From Gemmobacter caeni (GTDB lineage: Bacteria > Pseudomonadota > Alphaproteobacteria > Rhodobacterales > Rhodobacteraceae), in the NCBI RefSeq assembly GCF_003054195.1, contig NZ_QBKP01000010.1, positions 80,347-144,346 on the forward strand: 64,000 nt of DNA, given 5' to 3'. Shown here in pieces: positions 17,352 through 26,796 of the stretch. Both the position numbers and the translations under genes were made by a program. How positions within the stretch are numbered: the first letter of the stretch is position 1; every line of letters starts with the position of its first letter. The notes beneath the pieces were generated by a model that searched no databases, was not told where the DNA came from, and saw nothing but the letters and a program-made list of their open reading frames with translations.

Positions 17352-17515
17352 GCCGGGGTTTCAAACTGCCCTGTGATGATGACCTTTGAGGCGCTGGTGC
17401 TGAAACGGCGGGCGGATCGGGGGGCCGGCCGGCAGCGCCGGGGGCTGCGGGATTGCCATGTCGCGGGGTGCGCCGCATCCTGTGGCTCACCCTGTCCTGC
17501 TGACTGACCGGCCTG

Positions 17516-18091
17516 ATGAAACCCCTGTCCATCGTCCTGATCGAAAAAATCCCAGAACGCGCCGTGCTGATCACCGAGGCCTTGCGTGCAGAATGTGAAG
17601 TGACGGTGATCGACAGTGAGCAGGGGCTGGCCCGGCGTATTGCCGAACTCGCCCCTGATCTGGTGCTGATCGACGTGGCCAACCCCTCGCGCGATACGCT
17701 GGAAGAACTCAGCCTCGCCTCCTCGCCCATGGAACGCCCGGTGGCAATGTTCGTCGACCGCTCTGACCGCGATCTGACGCGCGCGGCCATCGAGGCGGGG
17801 CTTTCGGCCTATGTGGTGAACGGCCTCAGGGCCGAGCGTCTGCGCCCGGTGCTGGATGCCGCCATCGCACGCTTTCACCTGTTCCAGCGGATTCGCGCCG
17901 AACTGGCCGCCACGCGCGCGGCGCTGGAAGAACGCAAGATCGTCGACCGCGCCAAGGGCATTCTGATGAAGGCGCGCGGCATCGGCGAGGACGAGGCCTA
18001 TGCCCTGCTGCGCCGCACTGCGATGGACCAGAAGAAGAAGATCGCCGAAATCGCGCAAGCCATCCTCACGGCAGCGGACCTGCTGAAATGA
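17516..18091 (+). CDS. nasT: NasT, ANTAR-domain antitermination regulator
   Basis: A 191-aa RNA-binding regulator. The N-terminal pseudo-receiver domain (about 1-120, with VLIDVANPS) is followed by a coiled linker and the ANTAR domain (about 130-188: EERKIVDRAKGILMKARGIGEDEAYALLRR). In Paracoccus and Azotobacter, NasT is held by NasS without nitrate. When nitrate binds NasS, free NasT binds a two-hairpin leader and stops termination. Such a leader lies just before cobA here. NasT overlaps nasS by ATGA. No strong ribosome site precedes the ATG. The 164-bp gap before it shows no clear operator. Confidence 0.93.
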   Translation: MKPLSIVLIEKIPERAVLITEALRAECEVTVIDSEQGLARRIAELAPDLVLIDVANPSRDTLEELSLASSPMERPVAMFVDRSDRDLTRAAIEAGLSAYVVNGLRAERLRPVLDAAIARFHLFQRIRAELAATRAALEERKIVDRAKGILMKARGIGEDEAYALLRRTAMDQKKKIAEIAQAILTAADLLK

Positions 18092-19173
18092 GCCATCTGT
18101 CCGTCACCGCCGGGTTTCTGCCACTGATCGACGCCGCACCGCTGATCGTGGCGCGTGAACTGGCCTTCGCCGAGGAGGAGGGGCTGAACCTGACCTTGCG
18201 CCGCGCGCCCTCGTGGTCGGCGCTGCGGGATCTGCTGACCTTTGGTCAGGTCGATGCGGCCTCGATGCTGTCACCCATTCCGGTGGCTCAGGCGCTTGGG
18301 CTGGGCGGCGGGGCTGCGGCGCTGGATGCGTTGATGGTCACATCGCTGGGGGGCGAGATGATCGCCTTTCCTGATCATATCGTCCGGCAACTGGGCGGGG
18401 CGGATCGCACCGATCCGGTGGCTCTTCGCTCTGCGCTGCCGATGCCGCTGCGGATCGGGGTGCCCTTTCCCTTCTCGATCCATGCCGAGCTTCTGTATCG
18501 CTGGCTGGGAGAGAAGATCACGGTGCAGACCGTACCGCCGCCGCTGTTGCCCGACGCCATGGCGGCAGGCGAGCTGGATCTGTTCATCGTGGGCGAACCC
18601 TGGGCAACCGGGGCGGCAGACCGGGGCATCGCAAGCCTTCTGCTTCCTGGCACCGCGATCTGGCGGGCGCCGCCCGACAAGGTGCTGGCGATGCGGCGCG
18701 ACCGGGCCGAGGCCGACCCTGACCTGACCGGCCGTCTGATGCGGGCCGTCTGGCGGGCCTGCCGCTGGCTGCGGCTGCGCAAGAACCGGATCACGGCCGC
18801 CGAGATTATGGCCCGCAGCCCCTATCTCGACCTGCCGCCCGACCTGATCGAGCGCGCGATGGACAGCGGTGTGGAGTTCTTCGAAGGCTGCGCGACCTTT
18901 CCCTGGCGCAGTCAGGCTGAATGGATCGGCGCACGGCTGGCCCGCAGACACGGGCTGGATGTCATGCAGGCCCGCCATGCCGCGCAGGCAGTGTTTCGCA
19001 GCGATCTTTACCGTCTCCATCTGAGACCGGCAGGGGCAGACCTGCCCGCCGCCTCCTCCCGGCTGGAAGGCGCGGTCAGCGAGCCCGGCCTGCATCCGGC
19101 AGCCGCGGGACGGGTGCTTCTGTTGCCAGACAGGTTCTTCGACGGTGCGGTTTTTGATCCAGACACCGCCTGA
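18088..19173 (+). CDS. nasS: NasS nitrate/nitrite sensor (NrtA-like)
   Basis: A 361-aa cytoplasmic protein of the NrtA/CmpA nitrate-binding fold without a signal peptide, which marks it as a sensor rather than a transport receptor. Segments typical of the family are TAGFLPLIDAAPLIVARELAFAEEEGLNL, DAASMLSPIPVAQALGLGG, MAAGELDLFIVGEPW and EIMARSPYLDLPPDLI. It binds nitrate/nitrite and releases NasT. The start overlaps nasT (ATGA). The last 50 residues after YRLHLRPAG are variable. Confidence 0.92.
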   Translation: MSHLSVTAGFLPLIDAAPLIVARELAFAEEEGLNLTLRRAPSWSALRDLLTFGQVDAASMLSPIPVAQALGLGGGAAALDALMVTSLGGEMIAFPDHIVRQLGGADRTDPVALRSALPMPLRIGVPFPFSIHAELLYRWLGEKITVQTVPPPLLPDAMAAGELDLFIVGEPWATGAADRGIASLLLPGTAIWRAPPDKVLAMRRDRAEADPDLTGRLMRAVWRACRWLRLRKNRITAAEIMARSPYLDLPPDLIERAMDSGVEFFEGCATFPWRSQAEWIGARLARRHGLDVMQARHAAQAVFRSDLYRLHLRPAGADLPAASSRLEGAVSEPGLHPAAAGRVLLLPDRFFDGAVFDPDTA

Positions 19174-19268
19174 TCCGCACATATTATAGGCATTTTCCGC
19201 GCCTTCACCGGCTGACCCGGCGGATCGCTTGACCAGACCGGCAGCGGGGCGCAGCGTGAAGGAGACTT

Positions 19269-19364
19269 CGGGAACAATGGCGTTCCCGCAAGACACCCCC
19301 CGAACATCATCCGAGCAAAGCCGCTCGACCGCAGGGTCCGTTCCCTGCTGTCGTGCGGCTTTTT
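19269..19364 (+). ncRNA. nas leader: ANTAR-type hexaloop hairpin and intrinsic terminator
   Basis: Hairpin P1 (19269-19288) has a perfect 7-bp stem CGGGAAC/GTTCCCG and the six-base loop AATGGC. A at loop position 1 and G at position 4 match the known ANTAR target rule. Downstream, 19317-19362 folds as AAAGCCGC with GCGGCTTT around an inner hairpin GCAGGG-TCCGTT-CCCTGC, followed by a T-run: an intrinsic terminator. The inner loop also has six bases with G at position 4 but U at position 1. NasT binding should prevent termination and allow cobA-nasABGC expression when nitrate is present. Confidence 0.82.
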
Positions 19365-19386
19365 CATTTCCAGAAAGGGACACCCC

Positions 19387-19413
19387 ATGATCCCGACTGC
19401 GGTGAAGACATGA
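19387..19413 (+). CDS. possible 8-codon upstream ORF coupled to cobA
   Basis: ATG preceded by AAAGGGA encodes MIPTAVKT and stops at a TGA that overlaps the cobA ATG (ATGA, 19410-19413). It follows the attenuator, so ribosomes loading here would be passed to cobA, whose own ribosome site is weak. It could equally be chance. No function is assigned to the peptide. Confidence 0.35.
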   Translation: MIPTAVKT

Positions 19414-20207
19414 GCCTGCTGCCCCCCGACCCACCCCACGGGCACCCGCTGGGCAGGATTGCCCTTGTCGGCGCCGGGCCCGGCGCGGCCGATCTGCTGA
19501 CCACGCGGGCGCTGAACCGGCTACGCGAGGCCGATGTCGTGTTCCATGACCGGCTGGTCAGCCCCGAGGTGCTGGCCCTGACCCCGGCGCGCAAGGTCGA
19601 TGTCGGCAAGGCGGTCGGTGCGAACCACTGGCCCCAGCCCCGCATCAATTGCGTTGTAATCGCGGCCGCCCTGTCGGGACTGCGGGTCGTGCGGCTGAAA
19701 TCCGGCGATCCTTCGGTCTTCGGCCACGCCTGCGAAGAGATAGAGGCCGCCCGACTTGCGGGCGTGCCGGTCGAGATCGTGCCCGGCATCACGGCGGCCA
19801 GCGCCGCCGCCGCCGCGCTGACCCGCCCGCTGACCGAGCGGGGCCAGACCGAGCGGCTGGTGCTCGCCACTGCCACCTGCCGCACCGGCGAAACCGCCGA
19901 TCTGGCAGGCAGCTTCCGGCCCGGCACCACGCTGGCGCTTTACATGGCGATGCACCGCCTGACCGCCGTCGAGGCGGCACTGCTGGCCACCGGCGCCCCC
20001 GAAACCTGCACGGTCGAAATCGTTCAGCAGGCCGGAACTGCGGCAGAGCGCATCCTGACAACTGTGCTGCGCGGCATGGCCGCCGCAGCCGCCGACATGA
20101 CCAATCCGGCCATCCTGCTGATCCGATGGCCCGGCCCGCTCGCCCGAAAGGGCGCCCGCCCCAGCGGCAGCCATGTTGCCGCCGCCTCGCCCCTCCTCAT
20201 TCTCTGA
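19410..20207 (+). CDS. cobA: uroporphyrinogen-III C-methyltransferase (SUMT)
   Basis: A 265-aa SAM-dependent methyltransferase that makes precorrin-2, the precursor of siroheme. The signatures are VGAGPGAADLLTTRALNRLREADVVFHDRLVS, VGKAVGANHWPQPRIN, RLKSGDPSVFGHACEEIEA and VEIVPGITAASAAAA. The placement before nasB, whose enzyme carries siroheme, explains its presence. Heme d1 is also made from siroheme, so it may help the nir operon as well. The start is the ATG at 19410; an upstream in-frame start would lie within the terminator. No precorrin-2 dehydrogenase/ferrochelatase domain is fused, so siroheme completion must come from elsewhere. Confidence 0.92.
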   Translation: MSLLPPDPPHGHPLGRIALVGAGPGAADLLTTRALNRLREADVVFHDRLVSPEVLALTPARKVDVGKAVGANHWPQPRINCVVIAAALSGLRVVRLKSGDPSVFGHACEEIEAARLAGVPVEIVPGITAASAAAAALTRPLTERGQTERLVLATATCRTGETADLAGSFRPGTTLALYMAMHRLTAVEAALLATGAPETCTVEIVQQAGTAAERILTTVLRGMAAAAADMTNPAILLIRWPGPLARKGARPSGSHVAAASPLLIL

Positions 20208-20227
20208 CGAAACCGGAGCCCGAGCCC

Positions 20228-21415
20228 ATGGCCCAGATTTCCCTTTCCTCCCCGACCAGGGCGCTGACCCTGTCCACCTTCGCCTTCACCATTTGCTTTG
20301 CCGTCTGGACGATCTTTGCGATCATCGGCCTGCAAATCCGTGAATTGCTTCAACTCACCGACACCCAGTTCGGCCTGCTGGTCGGCATGCCGGTGTTGAC
20401 CGGATCGCTGGTGCGCGTCGTGCTTGGCATCTGGACAGACCGTATCGGCGGCAGATCAGTCTTTACACTGACCATGCTGGCCGCCGCGCTGGCGACCCTG
20501 CTGCTCAGCTTTGCGACCACCTATGCACAATTCCTTGTCGCGGCGCTTGGCGTCGGTCTGGCAGGCGGCACCTTTGCGGTGGGCGTCGCCTATGTCTCGC
20601 GGTTCTACCCCGCCGGACGGCAGGGCACGGCGCTTGGCATTTTCGGCGTCGGGAATGTCGGCGCCGCGCTGACCAAGTTCGGCGCGCCGTTCCTGATGAT
20701 CGCCTTGGGTTGGCAAGGCGCGGCGCAGGTCTATGCCGCCGTGCTGGCCGTGACCGCGCTCCTGTTCTGGCTCATGTCCGAGGATGATCCGCAACAGGCC
20801 ACCGCCACTCCCCGCAGCCTGAAGGCAGAATTTGCCGTCATGGCCGACATCCGCGTGCTGCGCTTCTCGCTTTACTACTTCTTCGTCTTTGGTGGCTTCG
20901 TCGCGCTGGCACTGTGGCTGCCGCGCTACCTGATCGGGGTTTACCAGTTCGATGTGGCGACGGCAGGCATGATCGGCGCGGCCTATTCGCTGCCCGGTTC
21001 GGTGTTCCGCGCCTGGGGCGGCGCGCTGTCCGACAAATACGGCGCGCGGGCAATCCTGTACTGGACCTTCGGCGTCTCGGCTGTGGCGACCCTGCTGCTG
21101 GCGCTGCCGCTGGGTATCGGACCCGCGGGCTTCATCGCCATTGTCTTCGTTCTGGGCCTGTTCATGGCGCTTGGCAAGGCGGCGGTCTACAAGCACATCC
21201 CCGTCTATTATCCGCAGAATGTGGGGGCCGTCGGCGGCATGGTCGGCATGATCGGCGGGCTTGGCGGCTTCGTCCTGCCGCTGCTGTTCGGCTGGCTGCG
21301 CGATGTGACCGGCGACTGGTCAAGCTGCTTTGCCGCCCTGTTCGTGATCGTGCTGGCCAGCCTCGTCTGGATGCAGTCCGCGATCCGCCGCCTTCCCGAT
21401 GGTCAACCTGCCTGA
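20228..21415 (+). CDS. nasA: NasA nitrate/nitrite transporter (MFS, NNP family)
   Basis: A 395-aa transporter with 12 predicted helices. The nitrate/nitrite-porter glycine-rich motifs are AGGTFAVGVAYVSRFYPAGR followed by GTALGIFGVGNVGAAL in the first half and NVGAVGGMVGMIGGLGGF in the second. The start is the ATG at 20228 (MAQISLSSPTRAL). A longer in-frame extension overlaps cobA and is rejected. It imports nitrate (and probably nitrite) for assimilation. It lies 20 bp after cobA and 17 bp before nasB, in the same operon. Confidence 0.92.
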   Translation: MAQISLSSPTRALTLSTFAFTICFAVWTIFAIIGLQIRELLQLTDTQFGLLVGMPVLTGSLVRVVLGIWTDRIGGRSVFTLTMLAAALATLLLSFATTYAQFLVAALGVGLAGGTFAVGVAYVSRFYPAGRQGTALGIFGVGNVGAALTKFGAPFLMIALGWQGAAQVYAAVLAVTALLFWLMSEDDPQQATATPRSLKAEFAVMADIRVLRFSLYYFFVFGGFVALALWLPRYLIGVYQFDVATAGMIGAAYSLPGSVFRAWGGALSDKYGARAILYWTFGVSAVATLLLALPLGIGPAGFIAIVFVLGLFMALGKAAVYKHIPVYYPQNVGAVGGMVGMIGGLGGFVLPLLFGWLRDVTGDWSSCFAALFVIVLASLVWMQSAIRRLPDGQPA

Positions 21416-21432
21416 ACCCGCGAGGACACCCC

Positions 21433-23868
21433 ATGACCCAGCGACTTGTCATCATCGGTGCCGGAATGGCCTCTGGCCGGCTGATCGAGCATCTGCGCGA
21501 CACCGCCCCGGACGCCTGGCACATCACCCTGTTCAACGCCGAACCGCGCGGCAACTACAACCGCCTCATGCTGTCCCCGGTGCTGTCGGGCGAAAAGACT
21601 TACGCCGAGATCGTTACCCATGACGACGCCTTCTATGCCGCGCATGGCATCGATTGCCGCTTCGGGGAAAGCGTGACCCGGATCGACCGCGCGGCGAAGG
21701 TGGTTCACGGCGCAGGCGGCCCGGTGCCTTATGACCGGCTGGTCATTGCCACCGGCTCGGCGCCCTTCATCCTTCCGGTGCCGGGCAAGGATCTGCCGGG
21801 CGTCGTGACCTACCGCGATCTGGAGGATACCAATGCCATGATCGCGGCCAGCCGTCCCGGCGCGCGGGCCGTGGTGATCGGCGGCGGGCTTCTGGGTCTG
21901 GAGGCCGCTGCGGGCATGGCCGCGCGCGGTGCCGATGTGACGGTGATTCACCTGATGGGCCACCTGATGGAGCGTCAGCTTGACCCCGCCGCCAGTTACC
22001 TTTTGCAAAAAGATCTGGAACGGCGCGGCATCCGTGTCCATTGCCGGGGGGCGACCAAGGCAATCCTCGGCACCGACCAGGTTGAAGCCGTGCTGCTGGA
22101 GGATGGCACCGTCTACGGCGCCGATCTGGTGTGCATGGCGGTCGGCATCCGCCCCGAGGTGCGCCTTGCCAATGACGCGCAGCTTGAGGTCGGGCGCGGC
22201 ATCGTGGTCGATGCACAGCTGACCACATCGGACCCTGCGATCTTCGCGCTTGGCGAATGCGTCGAGTTTGACAGCCAGCTCTTCGGTCTCGTCGCCCCGC
22301 TTTACGATCAGGCAAAGGTGCTGGCCGGGGTGCTGAACGGCCGTGTGGCAGCCTTTGCCCCGGTGCAGACCGCCACCAAGCTGAAGGTCACCGGCTGCGA
22401 CCTGTTCAGCGCAGGCGATTTCGCCGAGGCGCCGGGGCGCGAGGAAATCGTGTTCCGCGACCCGGCGCGCGGCATCTACAAACGGCTGGTGATCGCGGAT
22501 GACCGGCTGATCGGTGCGGTGATGTATGGCGACACGGCAGATGGCAACTGGTTCTTCCAGCAGATCAGGGAGGGCGCCGATATCTCGGCCCGGCGCGAGA
22601 CACTGATCTTCGGCCCCGCGTTTGAAGGGGGTGTCCAGTCGGACCCTCTTGCAGCCGTTGCAGCCTTGCCGCCTGAGGCAGAGATCTGTGGCTGCAACGG
22701 CGTCTGCAAGGGACAGATCGTCCGGGCGATCGGCGAGGGGGCAACCGATCTGGGGCTGGTGCGCGCCCGCACCAAGGCCAGCGCCTCCTGCGGGACATGC
22801 ACAGGGCTGGTGGAACAGGTTCTGGCCGCGACGCTGGGCGATGCCTTCTCCCGGCCCGCTGCGCAGCCGATGTGCAGATGCACCAGCCTCACACATGACG
22901 AGGTGCGCCGCCTGATCAAGGCCAATGCCTTGAAATCCATGCCCGCGGTGATGCAGGAACTGGGCTGGAACAGCTCATGCGGCTGCGCCACCTGTCGCCC
23001 GGCGCTGAACTTCTACCTTCTGGCCGACTGGCCGCTGGACTACCGCGACGACGGCCAGAGCCGTTTCGTCAACGAACGCCTGCATGCCAATATCCAGAAG
23101 GATGGCAGCTTCAGCGTCGTGCCGCGCATGTGGGGCGGTGTCACCAATGCCGCCGAGCTGCGCGCCATTGCCGATGCTGCTGACAAATATGACGTGCCCA
23201 TGGTCAAGGTCACAGGCGGACAGCGGATCGACCTGCTGGGTGTGCGGAAAGAGGATCTGCCCGCGATCTGGGCCGATCTGAATGCCGCCGGTCTGGTTTC
23301 CGGTCATGCCTATTCCAAGGGCCTGCGCACGGTGAAAACCTGTGTGGGGTCGGAATTCTGCCGCTTCGGCACGCAGGATTCGACGGGGCTGGGCATCAGG
23401 CTGGAACAACGGCTCTGGGGTTCATGGACGCCTCACAAGGTCAAGCTTGCGGTGTCGGGCTGCCCGCGCAACTGCGCCGAAGCGACCTGCAAGGATGTGG
23501 GGATCATCTGCGTTGACAGCGGCTATCAGATCGGTGTCGGCGGCGCGGCGGGCATGGATCTGAAGGAAACCGAGCGTCTTGCCGCCGTCGCCACCGAGGA
23601 CGAGGCCATTGCCCTCTCCGTCGCCTTCATCCAGCTTTACCGCGAGAATGCCCGCTATCTGGACCGGCCCTACAAATGGCTGAAGAAGGTCGGTCTGGAT
23701 TGGGTAAAGGATCGGGTGCTGGACCCGGAAATCCGCGCCGGGCTGATCGAACGCTTCGACCTGTCACAATCCGTCTGCCAGAAAGACCCCTGGGCCGAAC
23801 GCGCCACGCCCGAGGCGGCGCGGCGGTTCCACCCCCTTGCCACGCTGATGCAGGAGGCCGCAGAATGA
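21433..23868 (+). CDS. nasB: NasB assimilatory NADH nitrite reductase, large subunit
   Basis: An 811-aa NirB-type enzyme reducing nitrite to ammonium. The domain order is FAD/NAD(P)H-binding pyridine-nucleotide reductase (about 1-300, with GAGMASGRL and GGGLLGLEAA), a BFD-like [2Fe-2S] domain (CGCNGVCKGQI ... SCGTCTGLVE), a second Cys-rich segment (MCRCTSLTHDEV ... SSCGCATCRP), then the siroheme/[4Fe-4S] domain. The cluster/heme ligands there are TCVGSEFCRFG and SGCPRNCAEATC (about residues 637-685). The start ATG is at 21433; the long open frame before it overlaps nasA. It overlaps nasG by ATGA. Confidence 0.95.
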   Translation: MTQRLVIIGAGMASGRLIEHLRDTAPDAWHITLFNAEPRGNYNRLMLSPVLSGEKTYAEIVTHDDAFYAAHGIDCRFGESVTRIDRAAKVVHGAGGPVPYDRLVIATGSAPFILPVPGKDLPGVVTYRDLEDTNAMIAASRPGARAVVIGGGLLGLEAAAGMAARGADVTVIHLMGHLMERQLDPAASYLLQKDLERRGIRVHCRGATKAILGTDQVEAVLLEDGTVYGADLVCMAVGIRPEVRLANDAQLEVGRGIVVDAQLTTSDPAIFALGECVEFDSQLFGLVAPLYDQAKVLAGVLNGRVAAFAPVQTATKLKVTGCDLFSAGDFAEAPGREEIVFRDPARGIYKRLVIADDRLIGAVMYGDTADGNWFFQQIREGADISARRETLIFGPAFEGGVQSDPLAAVAALPPEAEICGCNGVCKGQIVRAIGEGATDLGLVRARTKASASCGTCTGLVEQVLAATLGDAFSRPAAQPMCRCTSLTHDEVRRLIKANALKSMPAVMQELGWNSSCGCATCRPALNFYLLADWPLDYRDDGQSRFVNERLHANIQKDGSFSVVPRMWGGVTNAAELRAIADAADKYDVPMVKVTGGQRIDLLGVRKEDLPAIWADLNAAGLVSGHAYSKGLRTVKTCVGSEFCRFGTQDSTGLGIRLEQRLWGSWTPHKVKLAVSGCPRNCAEATCKDVGIICVDSGYQIGVGGAAGMDLKETERLAAVATEDEAIALSVAFIQLYRENARYLDRPYKWLKKVGLDWVKDRVLDPEIRAGLIERFDLSQSVCQKDPWAERATPEAARRFHPLATLMQEAAE

Positions 23869-24200
23869 CGCGCTGGATCGACATTGCCGCGCTGGAAGAT
23901 ATTCCGCTGCGGGGCGCCCGCACCCTGCGCACGCCCGAAGGCTGTGTCGCGGTGTTCCGCACACATGACAACCGAGTTTTCGCGCTGGATGATCGCTGCC
24001 CCCACAAGGGCGGGCCGCTGTCCGATGGCATCGTGCACGGCCATGCCGTCACCTGCCCGCTGCATGCCTGGGTCTTCGATCTGGAAACCGGCCGGACACA
24101 GGGCGCGGATGAGGGGGTGGTAGCCACCTATCCCGCGCAGGTTATGGCGGGCCGCGTACTGATCGACGTGGATCGGCTGGCCGGAAAGCGCGTCGCATGA
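23865..24200 (+). CDS. nasG: NasG nitrite reductase small subunit, Rieske ferredoxin
   Basis: A 111-aa NirD-type protein with a Rieske [2Fe-2S] site, CPHKGGPLSDG and CPLHAWVFDL (C-x-H ... C-x2-H). It passes electrons from NADH to the nitrite reductase. It overlaps nasB and nasC by ATGA on both sides, so NasB, NasG and NasC are made in tight coupling. In Paracoccus, NasG also serves the nitrate reductase NasC, an idea this arrangement supports. Confidence 0.94.
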   Translation: MTRWIDIAALEDIPLRGARTLRTPEGCVAVFRTHDNRVFALDDRCPHKGGPLSDGIVHGHAVTCPLHAWVFDLETGRTQGADEGVVATYPAQVMAGRVLIDVDRLAGKRVA

Positions 24201-26791
24201 TCCGCTCGACCTGTCCCTATTGCGGTGTCGGTTGTGGTGTCCTGCTGGCCCCTGCGGGTGAAAGCGGGCTGATCGTGCGGGGCGACCCGGACCATCCGGC
24301 CAATCGCGGACGGCTGTGTTCCAAGGGCACCGCACTTGGCGAGACGGTCGGGCGCTCCGGACGCCTGAGCACGCCCGAGATCCACGGAAGACCCGCAGAC
24401 TGGGATCAGGCGCTGAGCCTGATCGCCACCCGCTTTCGCCAGACCATTGCCGCACACGGGCCGGAGTCGGTGGCGCTTTATCTGTCCGGACAGATGCTGA
24501 CCGAGGATTACTATGTCGCCAACAAGCTGATGAAGGGGTTCATCGGCAGCGCCAATGTCGATACCAACTCGCGGCTCTGCATGGCCTCGACCGTGGCGGG
24601 GCATGCCCGGGCCTTCGGTGCCGATACCGTGCCCGGCATCTATGACGATCTGGAGGAGGCGGATCTGATCGTCCTTGTCGGGTCGAACCTCGCCTGGTGC
24701 CATCCAGTCCTGTGGCAGCGGATCGAGGCGGCACGGGCCACGCGGGGCACGAAGATCGTAGTCATCGACCCACGCCGCAGCGTCACCGCAGGGGCGGCCG
24801 ACCTGCATCTGCCCATTGCCCCCGGCGCGGATGTGGCGCTGTTCAACCGGCTGCTGGCCGCACTGGCAGACCGGGAGCTTCTGACCAGCGATGCCACCGG
24901 GCTGGAGGCGGCGGTGCAATCCGCACGCGCCGACAGCGGCGAAACCGGCCTTGGCCCTGCGGATCTTGCACGGTTTCTTGATCTGTGGTGTCGCACGGAA
25001 AAGGTCGTGACGGTGTTTTCGCAGGGCGTGAACCAGTCCAGTTCGGGCACCGACAAGGTGAATGCGATCCTGAACTGCCATCTGGCGACGGGGCGCATCG
25101 GCCGCCCCGGCATGGGACCGTTCAGCGTGACTGGCCAGCCCAATGCCATGGGCGGGCGCGAGGTGGGCGGGCTGGCCAACCAGCTGGCCTGTCACCTGTC
25201 GCTGGAAAACCCGGCCCATCGCGCGGCGGTCGCACAATTCTGGCGAGCCCCGCGCATGGCCGAACGACCAGGGCTGAAGGCGGTGGACCTGTTCCGCGCC
25301 GTGGGTGACGGGCGGGTCAAGGCGCTGTGGATCATCCACACCAACCCCGCCGTCACCCTGCCCGAGGCCGATGCAGTGCGTGCAGCCATCGCAGCCTGCG
25401 AATTCGTTGCTGTCAGCGACGTGACCGGCGCCACAGATACCGCGCGGCTGGCCCATGTTCTGCTGCCCGCCGCCGCATGGGCCGAGAAATCGGGCACCGT
25501 CACCAATTCCGACCGCACGATCAGCCGCCAGCGTGCGGTACTGGTGCCACCCGGCGCCGCCCGCCCCGACTGGTGGATGCTCGCCGGGGTGGCGCGGCGT
25601 ATGGGCTTTGACGGGTTCGACTGGCCCGGCCCAGCCGCGATCTTCCGCGAACATGCCGCTTTGTCTGGAATTGCGGGGGCGCTGGGGCGCGATTTCGATA
25701 TTTCGGGCAAGGCCGCGATCAGTGATGCCGACTATGACAGAATGGAACCCTTTCGCTGGCCCAGCACTGCGTTGCGGCAAGGGGGCCGGTTCTTTGGCGA
25801 CAGCCGGTATTTCACCCCCGACGGCAGGCCGAGCATGATTGCGGTGACAAGCACCCCACCGCAGGCGATGCTTACCCCGGAGCATCCGTTCCGGCTGAAC
25901 ACCGGACGCATTCGCGACCAGTGGCATACCATGACGCGCACCGGACAGGCGCCCCGGCTCAACCAGCATCTTGGCGAACCCTTTGTCGAGGTTCACCCCT
26001 CTGACGCGCTGCGCTCGGGCCTGTCGCCCTGGTCACTGGCCGAGGTCCGCTCTGTCTCCGGCAATGCGGTGCTGCGCGTGGTGGTCACCGATCGCGTGCG
26101 CCCCCGGCAGATTTTCGCCCCGATGCACTGGACCGGCGAGACGGCGCCCACAGGCCGGATAGACGCCGTGGTCAGCGCCGTGACGGACCCTCTGTCAGGT
26201 CAGCCCGAATCGAAAGCTGCGGCAGTATCTCTGCGACCCTGGCCTGCTCGCTGGTTTGCTTTTGCCTGCGCCGCCGGAAGCATCGCGCCTGACGGGGGCT
26301 ACTGGGCGCGGCGGGTCACCGAAACCGGCCTTGCCGCCGAACTCGCCTTACTGGAAGCCCCGGATAATCCCTTAGCCTTTGCGCGCGCACTGTTTGACCT
26401 GCCGGATGCAGAAGTCATGCAAACGGAAGATGCGGCGCGCGGTCAGGTTTCCATCGCGCTGATCCTGTCGGGGCGCGTGGTGGCACTGTTGTTCGCGGCC
26501 CCCTCCCCTGTGATGATCGCGCGGGATGCCGCTATCGCACGGATCGGCATGCCGCGCGGCGCCGCGACCCTCGCCCCCTGTGCAGGCGGCTCGGACCGGG
26601 CCGATAACGGGCCACTGGTTTGCGCCTGCACAGGTGTCGGCCGCAACCGTCTGCAATCGGCCTTCCGCGACGGAGCCTGCGATCTGGCGGCCATCGGGCA
26701 GGCGACAGGGGCAGGCACCAATTGCGGCGCCTGTCGGCCCGAGATTGCGGCAATGCTGGCACAACTGGCCCGACCTCAGGCTGCGGAATAA
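24197..26791 (+). CDS. nasC: NasC assimilatory nitrate reductase, Mo-bis-MGD catalytic subunit
   Basis: An 864-aa cytoplasmic molybdoenzyme of the DMSO-reductase family. The N-terminal [4Fe-4S] ligands are CPYCGVGC and later RLCSKG. The Mo-bis-MGD core spans about residues 50-690, with SNLAWCHPVL, NAMGGREVGG and LNTGRIRDQWHTMTRTG. A C-terminal BFD-type [2Fe-2S] domain (CACTGVGRNRLQSAF and GTNCGACRPE, about 810-860) accepts electrons from the NADH/NasG side. It ends the nas operon, 5 bp from the converging ABC gene. It creates demand for molybdate, which may explain the next operon. Confidence 0.95.
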   Translation: MIRSTCPYCGVGCGVLLAPAGESGLIVRGDPDHPANRGRLCSKGTALGETVGRSGRLSTPEIHGRPADWDQALSLIATRFRQTIAAHGPESVALYLSGQMLTEDYYVANKLMKGFIGSANVDTNSRLCMASTVAGHARAFGADTVPGIYDDLEEADLIVLVGSNLAWCHPVLWQRIEAARATRGTKIVVIDPRRSVTAGAADLHLPIAPGADVALFNRLLAALADRELLTSDATGLEAAVQSARADSGETGLGPADLARFLDLWCRTEKVVTVFSQGVNQSSSGTDKVNAILNCHLATGRIGRPGMGPFSVTGQPNAMGGREVGGLANQLACHLSLENPAHRAAVAQFWRAPRMAERPGLKAVDLFRAVGDGRVKALWIIHTNPAVTLPEADAVRAAIAACEFVAVSDVTGATDTARLAHVLLPAAAWAEKSGTVTNSDRTISRQRAVLVPPGAARPDWWMLAGVARRMGFDGFDWPGPAAIFREHAALSGIAGALGRDFDISGKAAISDADYDRMEPFRWPSTALRQGGRFFGDSRYFTPDGRPSMIAVTSTPPQAMLTPEHPFRLNTGRIRDQWHTMTRTGQAPRLNQHLGEPFVEVHPSDALRSGLSPWSLAEVRSVSGNAVLRVVVTDRVRPRQIFAPMHWTGETAPTGRIDAVVSAVTDPLSGQPESKAAAVSLRPWPARWFAFACAAGSIAPDGGYWARRVTETGLAAELALLEAPDNPLAFARALFDLPDAEVMQTEDAARGQVSIALILSGRVVALLFAAPSPVMIARDAAIARIGMPRGAATLAPCAGGSDRADNGPLVCACTGVGRNRLQSAFRDGACDLAAIGQATGAGTNCGACRPEIAAMLAQLARPQAAE

Positions 26792-26796
26792 GGCAT

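Noticed and set aside
19228-19250. CTTGACCAGACCGGCAG as an FNR box before the nas leader
   Set aside because: Only one half-site (TTGAC) is present; no TCAA partner at the right distance.
24128-25996. 622-codon minus-strand open frame
   Set aside because: Antisense shadow of nasC; the true gene has complete molybdoenzyme motifs.
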